The notes: generated from the letters alone by a model not told the origin. A stretch of 64,000 bases of DNA from Micropruina glycogenica (GCF_900289045.1 NZ_LT985188.1:2356001-2420000); one strand, 5' to 3'. Positions 28,211-38,362 are shown, numbered from the stretch's first letter. Numbers and translations are program-made.

Positions 28211-28301
28211 CTGAGATCCCGGCGTCCGCCCGGATGACGAAAGTCGCCCGGACGACGAGAGCCGCCGGCACGACGAGGCCTTCCGGGATGACGAGCCGAC
28301 G
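28211..28301. repeat. Degenerate CCCGG..GGATGACGA repeat run
   Basis: GAGATCCCGGCGTCCGCCCGGATGACGA followed by three further decayed CCGG-x-(A)-(C/T)GACGA units at about 20-base spacing. It sits between two converging genes and belongs to the palindrome family at 21475 and 51002. Confidence 0.65.
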
Positions 28302-28304
28302 ACC

Positions 28305-29243
28305 TCAACCAGCCAGGTCGGCACCGCGACCCTCCGCCTGCCCGCGGGTTCTGAACGCCCGGGGGCTCACCCCGAACCGCCGGCTGAAGGCTGCACTGAG
28401 GCTGAACGGCGAGCCGTAGCCGACCCGGGCCGCGATCGAGTCCAGGGTCGCGTCGGTGTCGAGCAGCAGATCGGCGGCCAGTGCCAGCCGCCAGTGGGTG
28501 AGGTAGGCCGACGGGGTGTCACCCACCTCGTGCCGAAACCGGGCCGCGAGCGCTGAGCGCGAGACCCCCGCCCGAGCGGCGAGCGAGCCGACCGTCCACG
28601 GTTGCGCCGGTGCCGAGTGGATCGCCCGCAGCGCCACACCCACCGGCCCACCGGCGCCGGACGTGAGTTGCGCGCGGGCGGTGCGTACGGCGTCGATCAG
28701 CACCAGATCGAGCAGTCGGTCGAGCACACCCGCGTCGGCGTCTGCGGCCAGTTCGCGATTCAGCAGCCCGATCAGCTCGGGAGCGGCCGCGGGCACCACC
28801 AGCGCCGGGGGAAGCGCCCCGAGCAGCAGCCGCGAGGCCTGCGTGTCGCTGCGGTAGGTGCCCACGATCAGCCGGTCGGCCCCGGCGGGGTCATTGCCCC
28901 ACGTGCGCACGCCCTGGGCCAGCGCATCGGCGAGTTCGCGCCCGTCGGCCCCGGTGCACGACTGATCGGGGCCGATGGTCATGGACGGCTGCACGCTCGG
29001 GTCGGACGCCACCCGGTAGTGCACCGGTGCCCGCACCAGCACCACGTCACCCGGGTGCAGCAGGGTGGGCTCACCACCCTCGACGGCGAACCAGGCGTTG
29101 CCCTGGAGTTGCCCCATCACGGTGAGCGGGGCCTCGTCGGCGACCAGCAGCGACCAAGGGCCACCCATCACCACCCGCAGCAGAAACGCGTCGCGTGCGC
29201 GGGGTGCACGCAACAGCATCGTCCAGGGGTCTGTATCGGCCAT
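28305..29243 (-). CDS. AraC-family regulator with cupin sensor domain
   Basis: 312 aa. N-terminal cupin_6-type domain (about 1-150; GGPWSLLVADEAPLTVMGQLQG, HPGDVVLVRAP) and a C-terminal double HTH (WTVGSLAARAGVSRSALAARFRHEVG; SIAARVGYGSPFSLSAAFSRRFGVSPRAFR). Such proteins respond to small reactive or aromatic molecules. It is divergent from a DUF1772 membrane protein gene, the usual partner of this regulator type, so that gene is the probable target. Confidence 0.88.
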   Translation of the reverse strand: MADTDPWTMLLRAPRARDAFLLRVVMGGPWSLLVADEAPLTVMGQLQGNAWFAVEGGEPTLLHPGDVVLVRAPVHYRVASDPSVQPSMTIGPDQSCTGADGRELADALAQGVRTWGNDPAGADRLIVGTYRSDTQASRLLLGALPPALVVPAAAPELIGLLNRELAADADAGVLDRLLDLVLIDAVRTARAQLTSGAGGPVGVALRAIHSAPAQPWTVGSLAARAGVSRSALAARFRHEVGDTPSAYLTHWRLALAADLLLDTDATLDSIAARVGYGSPFSLSAAFSRRFGVSPRAFRTRGQAEGRGADLAG

Positions 29244-29315
29244 ACTGGACGATAACGCATGAAGATGAGCGTATCCATCATGTTGATTCGTCCACGAAGC
29301 TGATGAACTGTGGCC
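29244..29315. promoter_or_regulatory. Divergent control region of AraC regulator and DUF1772 gene
   Basis: The 72-base spacer has an imperfect palindrome, GATAACGCAT...ATGAGCGTATC (29251-29275), and is AT-richer than its flanks. Its place between regulator and target suggests an AraC-type operator. No experimental consensus was used. Confidence 0.45.
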
Positions 29316-29813
29316 ATGAACTCTTCACCTCACCTGCTGTGGACCGCGGCGATCAGCGGTGCCGGCGTGCTCGGATCACTGACCTGCGGCCTGGTCTACG
29401 CCAACTTTTCGGCCCGCGTGATGCCACGGCTGGCGGCGCTGCGGCCCGCCGAGGCGGTCGCCACCATGCAGCACTTCAACGTGGTGGCGCTGCGGGCGCC
29501 GTTCATGACCGCCTTCTTCGGCTCGGCAGCACTGGGCCTGGTGGCGCTCGGGCTGCTGGCCACGCACCGGCACCCGGCCAGTTGGCTCGCCGCGGTGGGT
29601 GGCGGGCTGTACCTGGCGGGCTTCTCGCTCACCATCGCCCGCAACGTGCCGCTCAACGAGGCGCTCGCCGCGCTGCCGTCCGACAGCGCCCAGGCGGCAG
29701 ACCTGTGGCAGCGGTACCTGGCCGAATGGACGCCCGCGAACACCGTTCGCGCGGCGCTGTCACTGGCTGCGGCAGCAGCGTTCGCCGCCGCGGTGGCCGC
29801 AGCGCGCGGTTGA
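29316..29813 (+). CDS. DUF1772 membrane protein (anthrone-oxygenase-like fold)
   Basis: 165 aa with four membrane segments. The DUF1772 features are GVLGSLTCGLVYANFSARVMPRL, NVPLNEAL and WQRYLAEWTPANTVR. The family includes small oxygenase-like membrane proteins, but most members have no known reaction. A GTG two codons upstream (29310) is an alternative start. It is divergent from the AraC regulator. Confidence 0.8.
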   Translation: MNSSPHLLWTAAISGAGVLGSLTCGLVYANFSARVMPRLAALRPAEAVATMQHFNVVALRAPFMTAFFGSAALGLVALGLLATHRHPASWLAAVGGGLYLAGFSLTIARNVPLNEALAALPSDSAQAADLWQRYLAEWTPANTVRAALSLAAAAAFAAAVAAARG

Positions 29814-29833
29814 GCCGCGCGGCCCGAAGCGTG

Positions 29834-30154
29834 TCAGGACGAGGCGTGCCCTGCGGCCGCCGACGACACGGCAGGCTCGGGACGGCGCGATCCGCGGTAG
29901 AGCATCAGCCCGAAGCCCGCAACCACCGCACCCACCACGCCGACCACCGGACGCGCCCACTGGGCGGCCGCATAGCGCTCCTCATAGGTCTGCACCTTGG
30001 TGCCCTGGGCGTTGCTGCACACCTCACCGGGGTGCATCACCTGCTCGCGGCACCAGATGGTCGGGTTCGCCGCCAGCACCACCGCCCACAGCACGGCGGC
30101 CACCCCCGCCGCGGCCAGGGCCAGGTGCGCCCAGCGTCGCCAGCTCTGCTTCAC
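29834..30154 (-). CDS. Hypothetical two-helix membrane protein
   Basis: 106 aa: helix at about 10-29, then an extracytoplasmic loop with [14 protein letters not shown] (two Cys, potential disulfide), and a second helix at about 69-87. The CREQxMxPGxxC loop is conserved in actinobacterial proteins of unknown function. It starts within the gcvT stop (4-base overlap), so it is expressed with gcvT. Confidence 0.7.
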   Translation of the reverse strand: MKQSWRRWAHLALAAAGVAAVLWAVVLAANPTIWCREQVMHPGEVCSNAQGTKVQTYEERYAAAQWARPVVGVVGAVVAGFGLMLYRGSRRPEPAVSSAAAGHASS

Positions 30155-31245
30155 GACGACCGCACGCCGGGCGTGACGAACGGCGGCTTGACCACCTCGA
30201 ACGGCTCCTCGCGGCCGCGCACCAGCACCGACACCGCGGTACCGGGCACCAGGCTCGGCGGCAGCAGGGCCAGTGCGATGCCCTTGGCCAGCGTCGGCGA
30301 GAAGGTGCCCGAGGTCACCTCACCCACCTCGGCGCTCTCATGCACCACCGTCATGTGGGGCCGGGGAATGCCGCGTCCCTGGGCCAGCAGACCGGTGAGC
30401 CGCAGTGCGGGCCCGGCTGCCCGTTCGGCCCGCAACGCCTCGTCACCCCAGAAGGCGTCCTTGCGCCAGCCGATCGCCCAGCCGACGCCGCACTGCCCGG
30501 CCGACACGTCAGGACGCAGGTCTTGACCGTGCAGCGGGTAGCCCATCTCGGTGCGCAGGGTGTCGCGGGCACCCAACCCGGCGGGCACGATGCCGTACGG
30601 CTCGCCCGCGGCCAGCACCGCGTCCCACACGGCTGCGGCGTCTGCTGCGGGCACCACCAGTTCGTATCCGCGCTCACCGGTGTAGCCGGTGCGGCACACG
30701 GTGAGCTGCACACCGTCGAGCACGCTGGTGTCGAAGCGCATGTAGTCATGCCCGACCGGCAGGCCGAGCGCGGCCAGGGTCTCGTCCGACTTGGGCCCCT
30801 GCACGGCGAGCACCGCGTAGTCGTCGTGCTCGTTGGTGATGGACAGCCCCTCGGGCGCAGCGTCGGCGAGCAGCCGGACGACCTCGGCGGTGTTGGCCGC
30901 GTTGGGAATGAGAAAGGCCTCGTCGTCGGCCAGCCAGTACCAGATCAGGTCATCGACCACGCCGCCTTCGGCGTTGCACAGCAGCGTGTACTGGGCCTGC
31001 CCCACGGCGATCTTGCCGGTGTCGTTGGTGATGGCCGAGTTGAGAAAGTCGATGGCGCCGGGGCCCTTGATTCTGGCCTTGCCGAGGTGGCTGACGTCGA
31101 AGATGCCGACCCCGTCGCGCACGGCCTTGTGCTCGCTCACGATGCCCGCGTACTGCAGCGGCATCGACCAGCCGCCGAACTCGGCGAACTTGGCCCCCAG
31201 CGACTCGTGCCGGTCGTGCAGTGGCGACTTCTTCAACTCAGACAT
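30151..31245 (-). CDS. gcvT: Glycine cleavage system aminomethyltransferase (T protein)
   Basis: 364 aa, full length. Tetrahydrofolate-dependent enzyme releasing ammonia from the aminomethyl-lipoyl H protein. Motifs: [54 protein letters not shown]. The ATG at 31245 lies 6 bases after AAGGAG; two more upstream starts (31248, 31260) are possible. GcvP and GcvH are not in the window. Lipoylation genes lie 8 kb away, which fits the pathway need for lipoate. Confidence 0.94.
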   Translation of the reverse strand: MSELKKSPLHDRHESLGAKFAEFGGWSMPLQYAGIVSEHKAVRDGVGIFDVSHLGKARIKGPGAIDFLNSAITNDTGKIAVGQAQYTLLCNAEGGVVDDLIWYWLADDEAFLIPNAANTAEVVRLLADAAPEGLSITNEHDDYAVLAVQGPKSDETLAALGLPVGHDYMRFDTSVLDGVQLTVCRTGYTGERGYELVVPAADAAAVWDAVLAAGEPYGIVPAGLGARDTLRTEMGYPLHGQDLRPDVSAGQCGVGWAIGWRKDAFWGDEALRAERAAGPALRLTGLLAQGRGIPRPHMTVVHESAEVGEVTSGTFSPTLAKGIALALLPPSLVPGTAVSVLVRGREEPFEVVKPPFVTPGVRSS

Positions 31246-31348
31246 CATGCGCTCCTTCACTCGACGCTCAGCCTAATAGTTCGGCGGTTGAGCGTGTCGA
31301 TCCAGAGCACGCAGACCGTGAAGTCGGTGTCACGACACTCGACACCGA

Positions 31349-32491
31349 TCATTGGTCGGCGGCGTGCAGGGCACGCATCAGTTGCTCAACGGTGAGCGCC
31401 ACGGGGTTGCCCTTGGTCGAGGACGCCTTCGCGGCCTGTTCGGCGATGCGCCGGTGGTCGGCGGGCCGCACGCCGAGGTCGCCGACGGGCGGCACGTCGA
31501 GCAGCCGGACGGTCTCGCCCAGCCAGTGCAGCAGCGCGTCGATGCCGGCCGTACCGCTCAACAGTTCGCCGGCTGCCGCGTACCGCGCCAGCGCCGGGTG
31601 CTCGGCATCGTCGGCGCGCAGCGCGTCGATGGTCACCGACGAGGTGGGCACCAACAGCGCCGCACAACACACCCCGTGCGGGGCGCCGGTGAGACCGCCG
31701 ATCACCCCGGCCAGCCCGTGCACCGCCCCCAGCTTGGCGTTGGCCAGCGCGAGCCCGCCGAGCAGCGCGCACACCGCCATGTCGGTGCGGGCGTCCAGGT
31801 CGTCGCCGTGGGCGTAGGCGCGGCGCAGGCTGCGTCCGGCCCGCCGCAGCCCCTGCTCGCAGAACCCGTCGGTGAGCGGGTTCGCGAACGGCGACACGTA
31901 CGGCTCCAGGCACTGGGTGAGCGCGTCCAGGCCGGCCGACGCCGTGACCGAAGGCGGGCAGCCGAGCGTCAGTTCGGGGTCGACCAGGGCCACCCGGGCC
32001 AGCATCGAGGGTGACCGCAGGCTCACCTTGACGCCGTGCTCGGGCGAGGTGACCACCCCGTTGCTGGTCACCTCTGAGCCGGTGCCGGCCGTGGTGGGCA
32101 CCGCGACGAAGGGCAAGGGCGACTCGGCCAGGGGCCGTCCGGCGCCGATCACCTCGAGATAGTCGAGCAGGTCGCCCCCGTTGGGGGCCAGCGCGGCGAT
32201 CAGCTTGGCCGCGTCGAGTACGGCCCCACCGCCCAGGCCGACGAGCACGTCGGCGCCGTGATCCCGGGCGGCCGCGACCCCGGCCCTGATGTCGTCGAGG
32301 GCCGGCTCGCCGCCCACCGACCACCAGGCGAGGTCTGCCACGCCGGTGAGCAGGCCTGAGAAGCGCGTCGGGTCGGCGCCGGTGCACACGAACGGACGTG
32401 TGCCGAATTCACCGATCAGGGCAGGCAGCTCGGCGGCGCGGCCAGCGCCGAAGACGATGCGGTGGGCGGTGGCGAAGGTGAAGATGGTCAC
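31349..32491 (-). CDS. Iron-containing alcohol dehydrogenase, maleylacetate reductase-like
   Basis: 380 aa. N-terminal Rossmann-like part (RIVFGAGRAAELPALI, VGLGGGAVLDAAKLIAAL) and C-terminal metal domain (VPTTAGTGSEVTSNGV; AVHGLAGVIGG; PHGVCCA). The metal ligands expected in the H-x-x-x-H...H set are partly visible (VHGLAG, PHGV). The overall pattern is closest to maleylacetate reductases, which finish aromatic ring-cleavage pathways, but no ring-cleavage dioxygenase of that pathway is adjacent, so the substrate is unsure. GTG at 32491. Confidence 0.75.
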   Translation of the reverse strand: MTIFTFATAHRIVFGAGRAAELPALIGEFGTRPFVCTGADPTRFSGLLTGVADLAWWSVGGEPALDDIRAGVAAARDHGADVLVGLGGGAVLDAAKLIAALAPNGGDLLDYLEVIGAGRPLAESPLPFVAVPTTAGTGSEVTSNGVVTSPEHGVKVSLRSPSMLARVALVDPELTLGCPPSVTASAGLDALTQCLEPYVSPFANPLTDGFCEQGLRRAGRSLRRAYAHGDDLDARTDMAVCALLGGLALANAKLGAVHGLAGVIGGLTGAPHGVCCAALLVPTSSVTIDALRADDAEHPALARYAAAGELLSGTAGIDALLHWLGETVRLLDVPPVGDLGVRPADHRRIAEQAAKASSTKGNPVALTVEQLMRALHAADQ

Positions 32492-32593
32492 GTTGCTCAG
32501 AATGTCATGCCCACGCGGAGCACCCATCGATCGCGCGGGGCTAAGGTGTCGTGGTCTGAATCAAGCTGGACTCGTTCGTCGATAGGACCGTCC

Positions 32594-34096
32594 GTGACGT
32601 CATTCACGCTCCCCTCGCTCACCCTGGCCACCTCATGCCCCACCGACGCCGATGTGCTGGTGATCGGCCTCGCCGACAGCACCGGATCGGCAGTGCTGGT
32701 CGGTGCCCCCGACCAGCTCGACAAACGGGTCAATAAGCAGTTCGGCACCTCGTTGCTCGACCTGGCCAGGTCACTGGGCGCCGACACCAAGCCGGGCGCC
32801 ACCGTGCTGCTGCCGGGGCCCGACGGTCAGCGGGTGGTGGTGGTCGGTCTCGGTGAGATCGACGTCACCCCCGAGCAAGTGCGGCGAGCGGCCGGCACCG
32901 CTGTGCGAAAAGCCGGCGAACTGGCGGGCGACCAGGGCGTCAAGGTCGCCGTCTGCCTCGACGTGGTCGAACCCGAGGTGATCCGAGGCGCCGCCGAGGG
33001 TGCGTTGCTTGGTTCGTACAGGTTCGTGAAGGTGAGCGGCGAGCAGCCGTCCGCCAAGGTCGCGTCCATCACGGTGGTGAGCAGTTCGGCCAAGCCCGAG
33101 GCCAAGAGGGCGATCGACGCCGCACGCATCGTGGCCACGGCGGTGTGCCTGGCGCGGGACTGGGTGAACACCCCTGCCAACGCGCTGTACCCCGAAACCT
33201 TCGCCGACGCTGCCAGGGGCGCGGTCAAAGGCACCCGCATCGAGGTCGAGGTGCTCGACGAGAAGGTGCTCGAGCGGGGCGGCTACGGCGGCCTGATGGC
33301 GGTGGGCGGCGGCTCCGATCGCGGCCCCCGGCTGGTGCGGTTCGACTACGCGCCGCGCGGTGCGCGCGGGCACCTGGCGCTGGTCGGCAAGGGCATCACC
33401 TTCGACACCGGCGGCCTCAACCTGAAGACCGCCGACGGCATGTACACGATGAAGAGCGACATGGCGGGTGCCGCCGCGGTGCTCGCGGCCACCAGGGCGA
33501 TCGCCGAACTCGGCCTCAAGGTCAGGGTGACCACCTACGCCGCGATGGCCGAGAACATGCCGTCGGGCACCGCCTACCGCCCGTCGGACGTGCTGACCAT
33601 GTTCGGCGGCACCACGGTCGAGAACGTGAACTCAGACGCAGAGGGACGCCTGGTGATGGCCGACGCCCTGGTGCGAGCCGGGCAGGACCGCCCCGACCTG
33701 ATCGTCGACGTGGCCACCCTGACCGGGGCCTGCATGGTGGCCCTCGGTGAACGGGTCGCAGGCCTGATGACCAACGCCGACGAGGCCGCCGATCGGGTGC
33801 TCGACGCCGCCGAGTCGGCCGGCGAGGCGTTCTGGCAACTGCCGATTCCCGAGGGCACCCGCTCCAAGCTCGACTCGAAGGTGGCCGACCTGCGCTCGGG
33901 CGGCAACCGCTACGGCGGCGCGCTGACCGCGGCGGCGTTTCTGCAGACCTTCGTGCCCGACGACATGCTGTGGGCCCATCTCGACATCGCCGGGCCGGCG
34001 TTCAACGACGAAGGCCCCTACGACTACGTGCCCACCGGTGGCACCGGCATGGCCGTGCGCACCCTGGTGGCGCTGGCTCAATCGCTGCAAGACTGA
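32594..34096 (+). CDS. pepA: Leucyl aminopeptidase (M17)
   Basis: 500 aa, N-terminal macro-like domain and C-terminal catalytic domain. Metal-binding motifs: GKGITFDTGGLNLKT, MKSDMAGAAAV and NSDAEGRLVMADAL (Thr of the usual NTDAEGRL replaced by Ser). It is a cytoplasmic di-zinc hexameric enzyme that removes N-terminal residues in peptide turnover. GTG start. It is divergent from the dehydrogenase gene, and the next gene starts 5 bases after the stop. Confidence 0.94.
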   Translation: MTSFTLPSLTLATSCPTDADVLVIGLADSTGSAVLVGAPDQLDKRVNKQFGTSLLDLARSLGADTKPGATVLLPGPDGQRVVVVGLGEIDVTPEQVRRAAGTAVRKAGELAGDQGVKVAVCLDVVEPEVIRGAAEGALLGSYRFVKVSGEQPSAKVASITVVSSSAKPEAKRAIDAARIVATAVCLARDWVNTPANALYPETFADAARGAVKGTRIEVEVLDEKVLERGGYGGLMAVGGGSDRGPRLVRFDYAPRGARGHLALVGKGITFDTGGLNLKTADGMYTMKSDMAGAAAVLAATRAIAELGLKVRVTTYAAMAENMPSGTAYRPSDVLTMFGGTTVENVNSDAEGRLVMADALVRAGQDRPDLIVDVATLTGACMVALGERVAGLMTNADEAADRVLDAAESAGEAFWQLPIPEGTRSKLDSKVADLRSGGNRYGGALTAAAFLQTFVPDDMLWAHLDIAGPAFNDEGPYDYVPTGGTGMAVRTLVALAQSLQD

Positions 34097-34101
34097 CTCG
34101 C

Positions 34102-35697
34102 GTGCAGACCGACGTGGTGGTGGTCGGCGCCGGGGCAGCCGGTCTGCTGGCCGCCGTCGCTGCCCGCAGGCTGGGGCACGACGTGCTGGTGGTCGAGCGG
34201 TCCGGTGCGGTCGGCGGTAGCACCGCCACCACCGACGGCGCACTCTGGCTGCCCGCAAACGACCTGATGGGCCGGGCAGGGCTGCCGTCGGACACCCCTG
34301 CCGAGGCGCTCGGTTACCTGGACGCGCTCGCCACACCCGTCTCGGCGGTGATCGCCGGGCGTCGCGCCGCGTTCACCCGCACAGCCGGCGTGGTGGCACG
34401 CTGGCTGGTCACCTCGCGCATCGCGCTCGAGGTGGTGAAATCGCTACCGGACTGCCGTCCTGAGGTCGAGGGCGCGAAGGCGCAGGGACGCACCGTGCGG
34501 GTGCGGTCGGTGCCGCGCAAGCTCGACGACGACTGGGCGGGCAAGGTGCGCGGCGACGACGGGGGCCGCACGAACCAGGGATTCTGGGGCCGGCTGGCCA
34601 ACCCCTTCACCAACCCGGGCCAACTCAGCGGCGGCGCCGCCCTGGTGTGCGAGCTGCTGTTGCGCGCAGTCGGCAGCGAGGTCGAGTTCTGGCTCGACTG
34701 CCCGCTGAACGAACTGATCGTCGAGGGCGGCGTGGTGACCGGCGTGCGGGTGACCCACGTCGGCGAGCAGGTCGACGTGAGGGCGTCCAAGGGTGTGATT
34801 CTGGCCTGCGGGGGTTTCGAGGCCGACCAGACGCTGCGCGAGCAGCATCTGCCGCTGCCCACCGAGGCCTCGTGGTCGGTCGGCATCGGTGCCGACGGAA
34901 CCGCACTGGCGGCCGGCGCCCAGGTCGACGCCGCCACGACCGGGCTCGCTCAGGCCTGGTGGACGCCGGTGCTGCTCAGCGAAGGCCGCGCGCACCAGGT
35001 GGACGCCGCACGGGTCGCTCCGCACAGCCTCATCGTCGACCAGGCCGGCGACCGCTACCTCAACGAGGCGCAGCCGTCGACATCGGCCGGACGACGCATG
35101 TACGAGCACAACCGGGGCATGCGGTCGGTGCCGTCGTTTCTGATCATGGACGATCGGCACCGCAAGGCCTACCCGTTGGGCCCCTGGGCGGCGGGCACCT
35201 CACCCAAGGCCGCCATCGAGTCGGGCGAACTGGTGCGGGCCACGAACCTCGACGACCTGGCCCAGGCGCTCAGCATCGACCGCGCGGGGCTGATCGGCAG
35301 CGTGGTGGCGTTCAACCAACTGGCCAAGCGCGGCAAAGACACCGACTTCGGCCGCGGCGACAGCGCGTGGGACAAGCATTTCGGCGACCCCCGGCTGCGC
35401 CGTAACCCGTGCCTCGCCTCGGTCGACCGGCAGCCGTTCTGGGCAGTGCGGCTGTACCCCGGCGATTCGGGCACCAAGGGTGGGCTCGTGATCGACGACC
35501 GGTCGCGCGTCCTGCGCGGCGACGGCGAGCCGGTGACCGGGCTGTGGGCGGTGAGCGCCAGCGCGGCCAGCGTGTTCGGGTCGGCGCAACCTGCGCAGGG
35601 TGCGGGCCTGGCGGCGGCGGTGGTCGAGGCTTACCGGGCCGTGCTCGACCTGTCGGGGCAACTCGACGAGTTGGACGCCGCACTCAAGGCCGACTAG
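34102..35697 (+). CDS. FAD-dependent oxidoreductase, 3-ketosteroid dehydrogenase/fumarate reductase-like
   Basis: 531 aa. FAD-binding Rossmann motif at the N-terminus (VVVVGAGAAGLLAAVAARRLG, VVERSGAVGGST), a second flavin contact VILACGGFEAD, and a C-terminal GLWAVSASAASVFGSAQPAQGAGL block. The layout follows the KstD/FrdA superfamily, but no full set of 3-ketosteroid residues can be asserted. GTG start, 5 bases after pepA, so probably cotranscribed. Confidence 0.75.
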   Translation: MQTDVVVVGAGAAGLLAAVAARRLGHDVLVVERSGAVGGSTATTDGALWLPANDLMGRAGLPSDTPAEALGYLDALATPVSAVIAGRRAAFTRTAGVVARWLVTSRIALEVVKSLPDCRPEVEGAKAQGRTVRVRSVPRKLDDDWAGKVRGDDGGRTNQGFWGRLANPFTNPGQLSGGAALVCELLLRAVGSEVEFWLDCPLNELIVEGGVVTGVRVTHVGEQVDVRASKGVILACGGFEADQTLREQHLPLPTEASWSVGIGADGTALAAGAQVDAATTGLAQAWWTPVLLSEGRAHQVDAARVAPHSLIVDQAGDRYLNEAQPSTSAGRRMYEHNRGMRSVPSFLIMDDRHRKAYPLGPWAAGTSPKAAIESGELVRATNLDDLAQALSIDRAGLIGSVVAFNQLAKRGKDTDFGRGDSAWDKHFGDPRLRRNPCLASVDRQPFWAVRLYPGDSGTKGGLVIDDRSRVLRGDGEPVTGLWAVSASAASVFGSAQPAQGAGLAAAVVEAYRAVLDLSGQLDELDAALKAD

Positions 35698-35714
35698 CGA
35701 TGCTTGGTCACCAG

Positions 35715-35808
35715 CGGTGATCGAGCTTGTCGCTGGTCGAACTTGTTGCTGGTCGAACGTGTCGAGGCCCGTTGCGGCCAGAGGTTTCGACAAGCTGAAC
35801 CAACGACC
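35715..35808. repeat. Run of degenerate REP-like palindromes
   Basis: Four partial copies in series: GATCGAGCTTGTCG, CTGGTCGAACTTGT, CTGGTCGAACGTGTCGAGG and the inverted GGTTTCGACAAGCTGAACCA. Same family as 5360, 50885 and 59501. It lies between two converging genes. Confidence 0.75.
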
Positions 35809-35810
35809 CG

Positions 35811-36125
35811 TCAGTGGCCCCTCTTGCGCCGGGCGTTGAAGTCGCGCATGCGTTGGGGGTACCCCACCACCCCGGCGTCGTACACCGGCACGGCATGCCG
35901 GGCCGCGAACTGGCGCCCCCAGGCGGGCGACTCGATCGAGCGCCGCGTCCATTCACCGTCGAAGGCCACCAGCAGCAGGCTGGGCCGGGTCATCGTGGTC
36001 TGCGGTTCGAGAAAGGCCTCGACCCCCTGGCGAGTGGTGACGAACTCGTCCAGATGACTTCTGGTCGCAGCGTCGACCACCGGTTGGCGAGGTCGCGAAC
36101 GCCAGAAGTCCCATCGGAATGCCAC
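35811..36125 (-). CDS. Conserved actinobacterial protein of unknown function
   Basis: 104 aa, soluble. Features: VAFRWDFWRSRPRQP, LLLVAFDGEWTRRSIESPAWGRQFAARHAVPVYDAGVVGYPQRMRDFNARRK. The conserved PVYDAxxVGYPxRMRxYN ending is found in actinobacterial proteins annotated only as hypothetical or oxidoreductase-like. I chose the GTG at 36125; a GTG at 36146 is also in frame. No ribosome site decides between them. Confidence 0.6.
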   Translation of the reverse strand: MAFRWDFWRSRPRQPVVDAATRSHLDEFVTTRQGVEAFLEPQTTMTRPSLLLVAFDGEWTRRSIESPAWGRQFAARHAVPVYDAGVVGYPQRMRDFNARRKRGH

Positions 36126-36255
36126 CCGGCCATTATGTACAGCCACGCCAGCGACCCATCAGGTGAGCGGGGCCGAAAAGGTTCTGCTCAACCAGCCTGA
36201 CAACGGGATAGGGTGAGGTCTGGTTCTGGCAGTCCCGTCGAAGGAGACCACACTG

Positions 36256-38106
36256 ATGTCAACGCCCGTCCCTTTGCCCGCACTGGGTGAGAGCGTCACC
36301 GAAGGTACGGTTTCGCGCTGGTTGAAGCAGGTCGGCGACACCGTCGAGGTGGACGAGCCCATCGTCGAGGTGTCGACCGACAAGGTCGACACAGAGATTC
36401 CGGCGCCCGCCGCCGGGGTGATCCTCGAGATCAAGGTCGGCGAAGACGAGGTCGCTGCGGTCGGTGCGGTGCTGGCCGTGATCGGCGATGCCAGTGAGGC
36501 GGGCGGCTCGTCCGATGCGGCACCCGCCGCCCCTGCCGAGAACGTGCCGGCCGAACAGGCCGACGCCGAGGAGCCCGAAGCGCCGGCTGTCGCCGAGGCT
36601 CCCTCCACCGACGCACCGGCCCCGAAACCGGCCGCAGGCGGCGGCGGTTCGGGCACCGAGGTGACGCTGCCGCAGTTGGGCGAATCAGTCACCGAGGGCA
36701 CCATTTCGCGCTGGCTCAAGGCGGTCGGCGACGAGGTCGAGGCCGACGAGCCCATCGTCGAGGTGTCGACCGACAAGGTCGACACCGAGATTCCGGCGCC
36801 GACGTCCGGCGTCATTCTCGAGATTCGCGTGGCCGAAGACGAAGTTGCCGCCGTCGGTGCGGTGATCGCCGTCATCGGCGCGGCGGGCGCTGCGCCGGCC
36901 GAGGCCGAAGCGCCGTCCGATGCTCCTGAGGTGGCCGACGAGACCCCGGCCGAGCCGCGCGGCGACGGCATCACCGAGAGCGAAGAGAGGGGCAACGAGC
37001 AGACTGCCGAAAAGGCCGGCGCGGAACAGTCTGCTGAGGCTCCCGCCCCGGCGGCTCCTGCGCCGTCGGCACCCGCCCCAGCTGCTCCCGCTGCGGCGGC
37101 ACCCGCCCCGGCCGCCCCAGCGGCGTCGTCCGACTCCGACGATGCGGGCTACGTCACTCCGCTGGTGCGCAAGCTGGCTGCTCAGCACGGCGTGCAACTG
37201 TCGGGCGTCAAGGGCACCGGCGTGGGCGGCCGCGTCCGCAAGCAGGACGTGCTCGCCGCGGCCGAGGCGGCCAAGAAGGCAGCCGAGGCACCGGCACCTG
37301 CCGCCGCACCCGCTGCTGCCGCCCCTTCAGCACCGGCGCCCGCCGCCGCACCCGCTGCGCAGGCGGCACCCCCCGAGGGTTCGAAGCGTGGCACCACCGA
37401 GAAGATCAGCCGCATGCGTTCGGTGATCGCCAAGCGCATGGTCGAGTCGTTGCAGATCGCCGCGCAACTCACTGGCACGGTCGAGGTCGACCTGACCAAC
37501 ATCAGCAAGCTGCGCGCCCGGGCCAAAGACGACTTCAAGGCCCGTGAGGGCGCGTCGCTGTCGTACCTGCCTTTCATCTGCAAGGCGGTGTGTGAGGCGC
37601 TGAAGCAGTTCGACAAGGTCAACGCCAGCATGGACGTCGAGGCCGGCACCATCACCTACCACGACGCCGAGCACCTGGGCATCGCGGTCGACACAGAGCG
37701 TGGCCTGCTGGTGCCCGTCATTCGCGACGCCGGCGATCTGAGCCTCGCGGGCCTGGCCAAGAAGATCGGCGATGTCGCGGCCCGGTCGCGCACCAACAAG
37801 ATCAGCCCTGACGAGCTGTCTGGCGGCACGTTCACGATCACCAACTACGGCTCGGCGGGCACGCTGTTCGACACCCCGATCATCAACCAGCCGCAGGCGG
37901 CGATTCTGGGCACCGGGGCGCTGGTGAAGCGTCCGATGGTGATCAAAGATCCCGCGCTCGGCGAGGTGATCGCGGTGCGCGACATGATGTACCTGTCGCT
38001 CAGCTACGACCACCGCCTGGTCGACGGCGCCGACGCGGCCCGGTTCCTCTCGGTGGTCAAGGCCCGCCTCGAGGGCGGCGACTTCGCCGGCGAGCTGGGT
38101 CTGTAA
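36256..38106 (+). CDS. sucB: 2-oxoglutarate/2-oxoacid dehydrogenase E2 (dihydrolipoamide acyltransferase)
   Basis: 616 aa. Two lipoyl domains, each with [15 protein letters not shown] (lipoylated Lys43 and Lys174), joined by Ala/Pro/Glu linkers. A peripheral subunit-binding domain follows at about 299-337 ([15 protein letters not shown]...GRVRKQDVL), then an Ala/Pro linker and the catalytic acyltransferase domain ending [16 protein letters not shown] (catalytic His and Asp). The two identical lipoyl motifs point to internal duplication. In actinobacteria this E2 is shared by pyruvate and oxoglutarate dehydrogenases. ATG with GAAGGAG upstream. The lipB-lipA genes downstream provide the cofactor. 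Confidence 0.94.
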   Translation: MSTPVPLPALGESVTEGTVSRWLKQVGDTVEVDEPIVEVSTDKVDTEIPAPAAGVILEIKVGEDEVAAVGAVLAVIGDASEAGGSSDAAPAAPAENVPAEQADAEEPEAPAVAEAPSTDAPAPKPAAGGGGSGTEVTLPQLGESVTEGTISRWLKAVGDEVEADEPIVEVSTDKVDTEIPAPTSGVILEIRVAEDEVAAVGAVIAVIGAAGAAPAEAEAPSDAPEVADETPAEPRGDGITESEERGNEQTAEKAGAEQSAEAPAPAAPAPSAPAPAAPAAAAPAPAAPAASSDSDDAGYVTPLVRKLAAQHGVQLSGVKGTGVGGRVRKQDVLAAAEAAKKAAEAPAPAAAPAAAAPSAPAPAAAPAAQAAPPEGSKRGTTEKISRMRSVIAKRMVESLQIAAQLTGTVEVDLTNISKLRARAKDDFKAREGASLSYLPFICKAVCEALKQFDKVNASMDVEAGTITYHDAEHLGIAVDTERGLLVPVIRDAGDLSLAGLAKKIGDVAARSRTNKISPDELSGGTFTITNYGSAGTLFDTPIINQPQAAILGTGALVKRPMVIKDPALGEVIAVRDMMYLSLSYDHRLVDGADAARFLSVVKARLEGGDFAGELGL

Positions 38107-38123
38107 CCGACACCTCACTTCTT

Positions 38124-38155
38124 CGACGCTCGTCACCCCAGGGTGGCGGGCGTCG
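38124..38155 (+). terminator. Long stem-loop after sucB
   Basis: CGACGCTCGTCACCC (38124-38138) pairs with GGGTGGCGGGCGTCG (38141-38155) through a 15-bp stem including G-T pairs. It starts 17 bases after the stop. There is no T-run, so termination strength is uncertain. Confidence 0.55.
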
Positions 38156-38260
38156 CTGTGATTGGGGTCATGCGCTGGCCCCACGCCTCCCCGCGCACCC
38201 CCCTGGGCGCCCATGGGAGTTGCCCGGTGGGCGCGCCTGACTCTTGGTGCCAGGAGCATG

Positions 38261-38362
38261 CGATCTCGAGATCGCTGCACGATTTCGTCCACGCTGCACG
38301 ATTTCGGACTGCAACACGAAATCGTCCGGACAACTTGAAGGTCTGCAGCGATCTCGAGATCG
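38261..38362. repeat. 102-bp GATCTCGAGATC element, left copy
   Basis: Begins and ends with the 14-base palindrome CGATCTCGAGATCG (38261-38274 and 38349-38362). Inside are CTGCACGATTTCG (twice) and an inverted ACGAAATCGTCC. A second copy of exactly the same length and orientation lies at 39384-39485, on the other side of the gene at 38447. Confidence 0.82.

Noticed and set aside
28305-29813. Divergent AraC/DUF1772 pair as a new defence module
   Set aside because: This is a common regulator-target arrangement in actinobacteria and has no defence-associated domain.
31246-31348. Glycine riboswitch upstream of gcvT
   Set aside because: The leader is only about 100 bases and no tandem glycine-aptamer core could be recognised.
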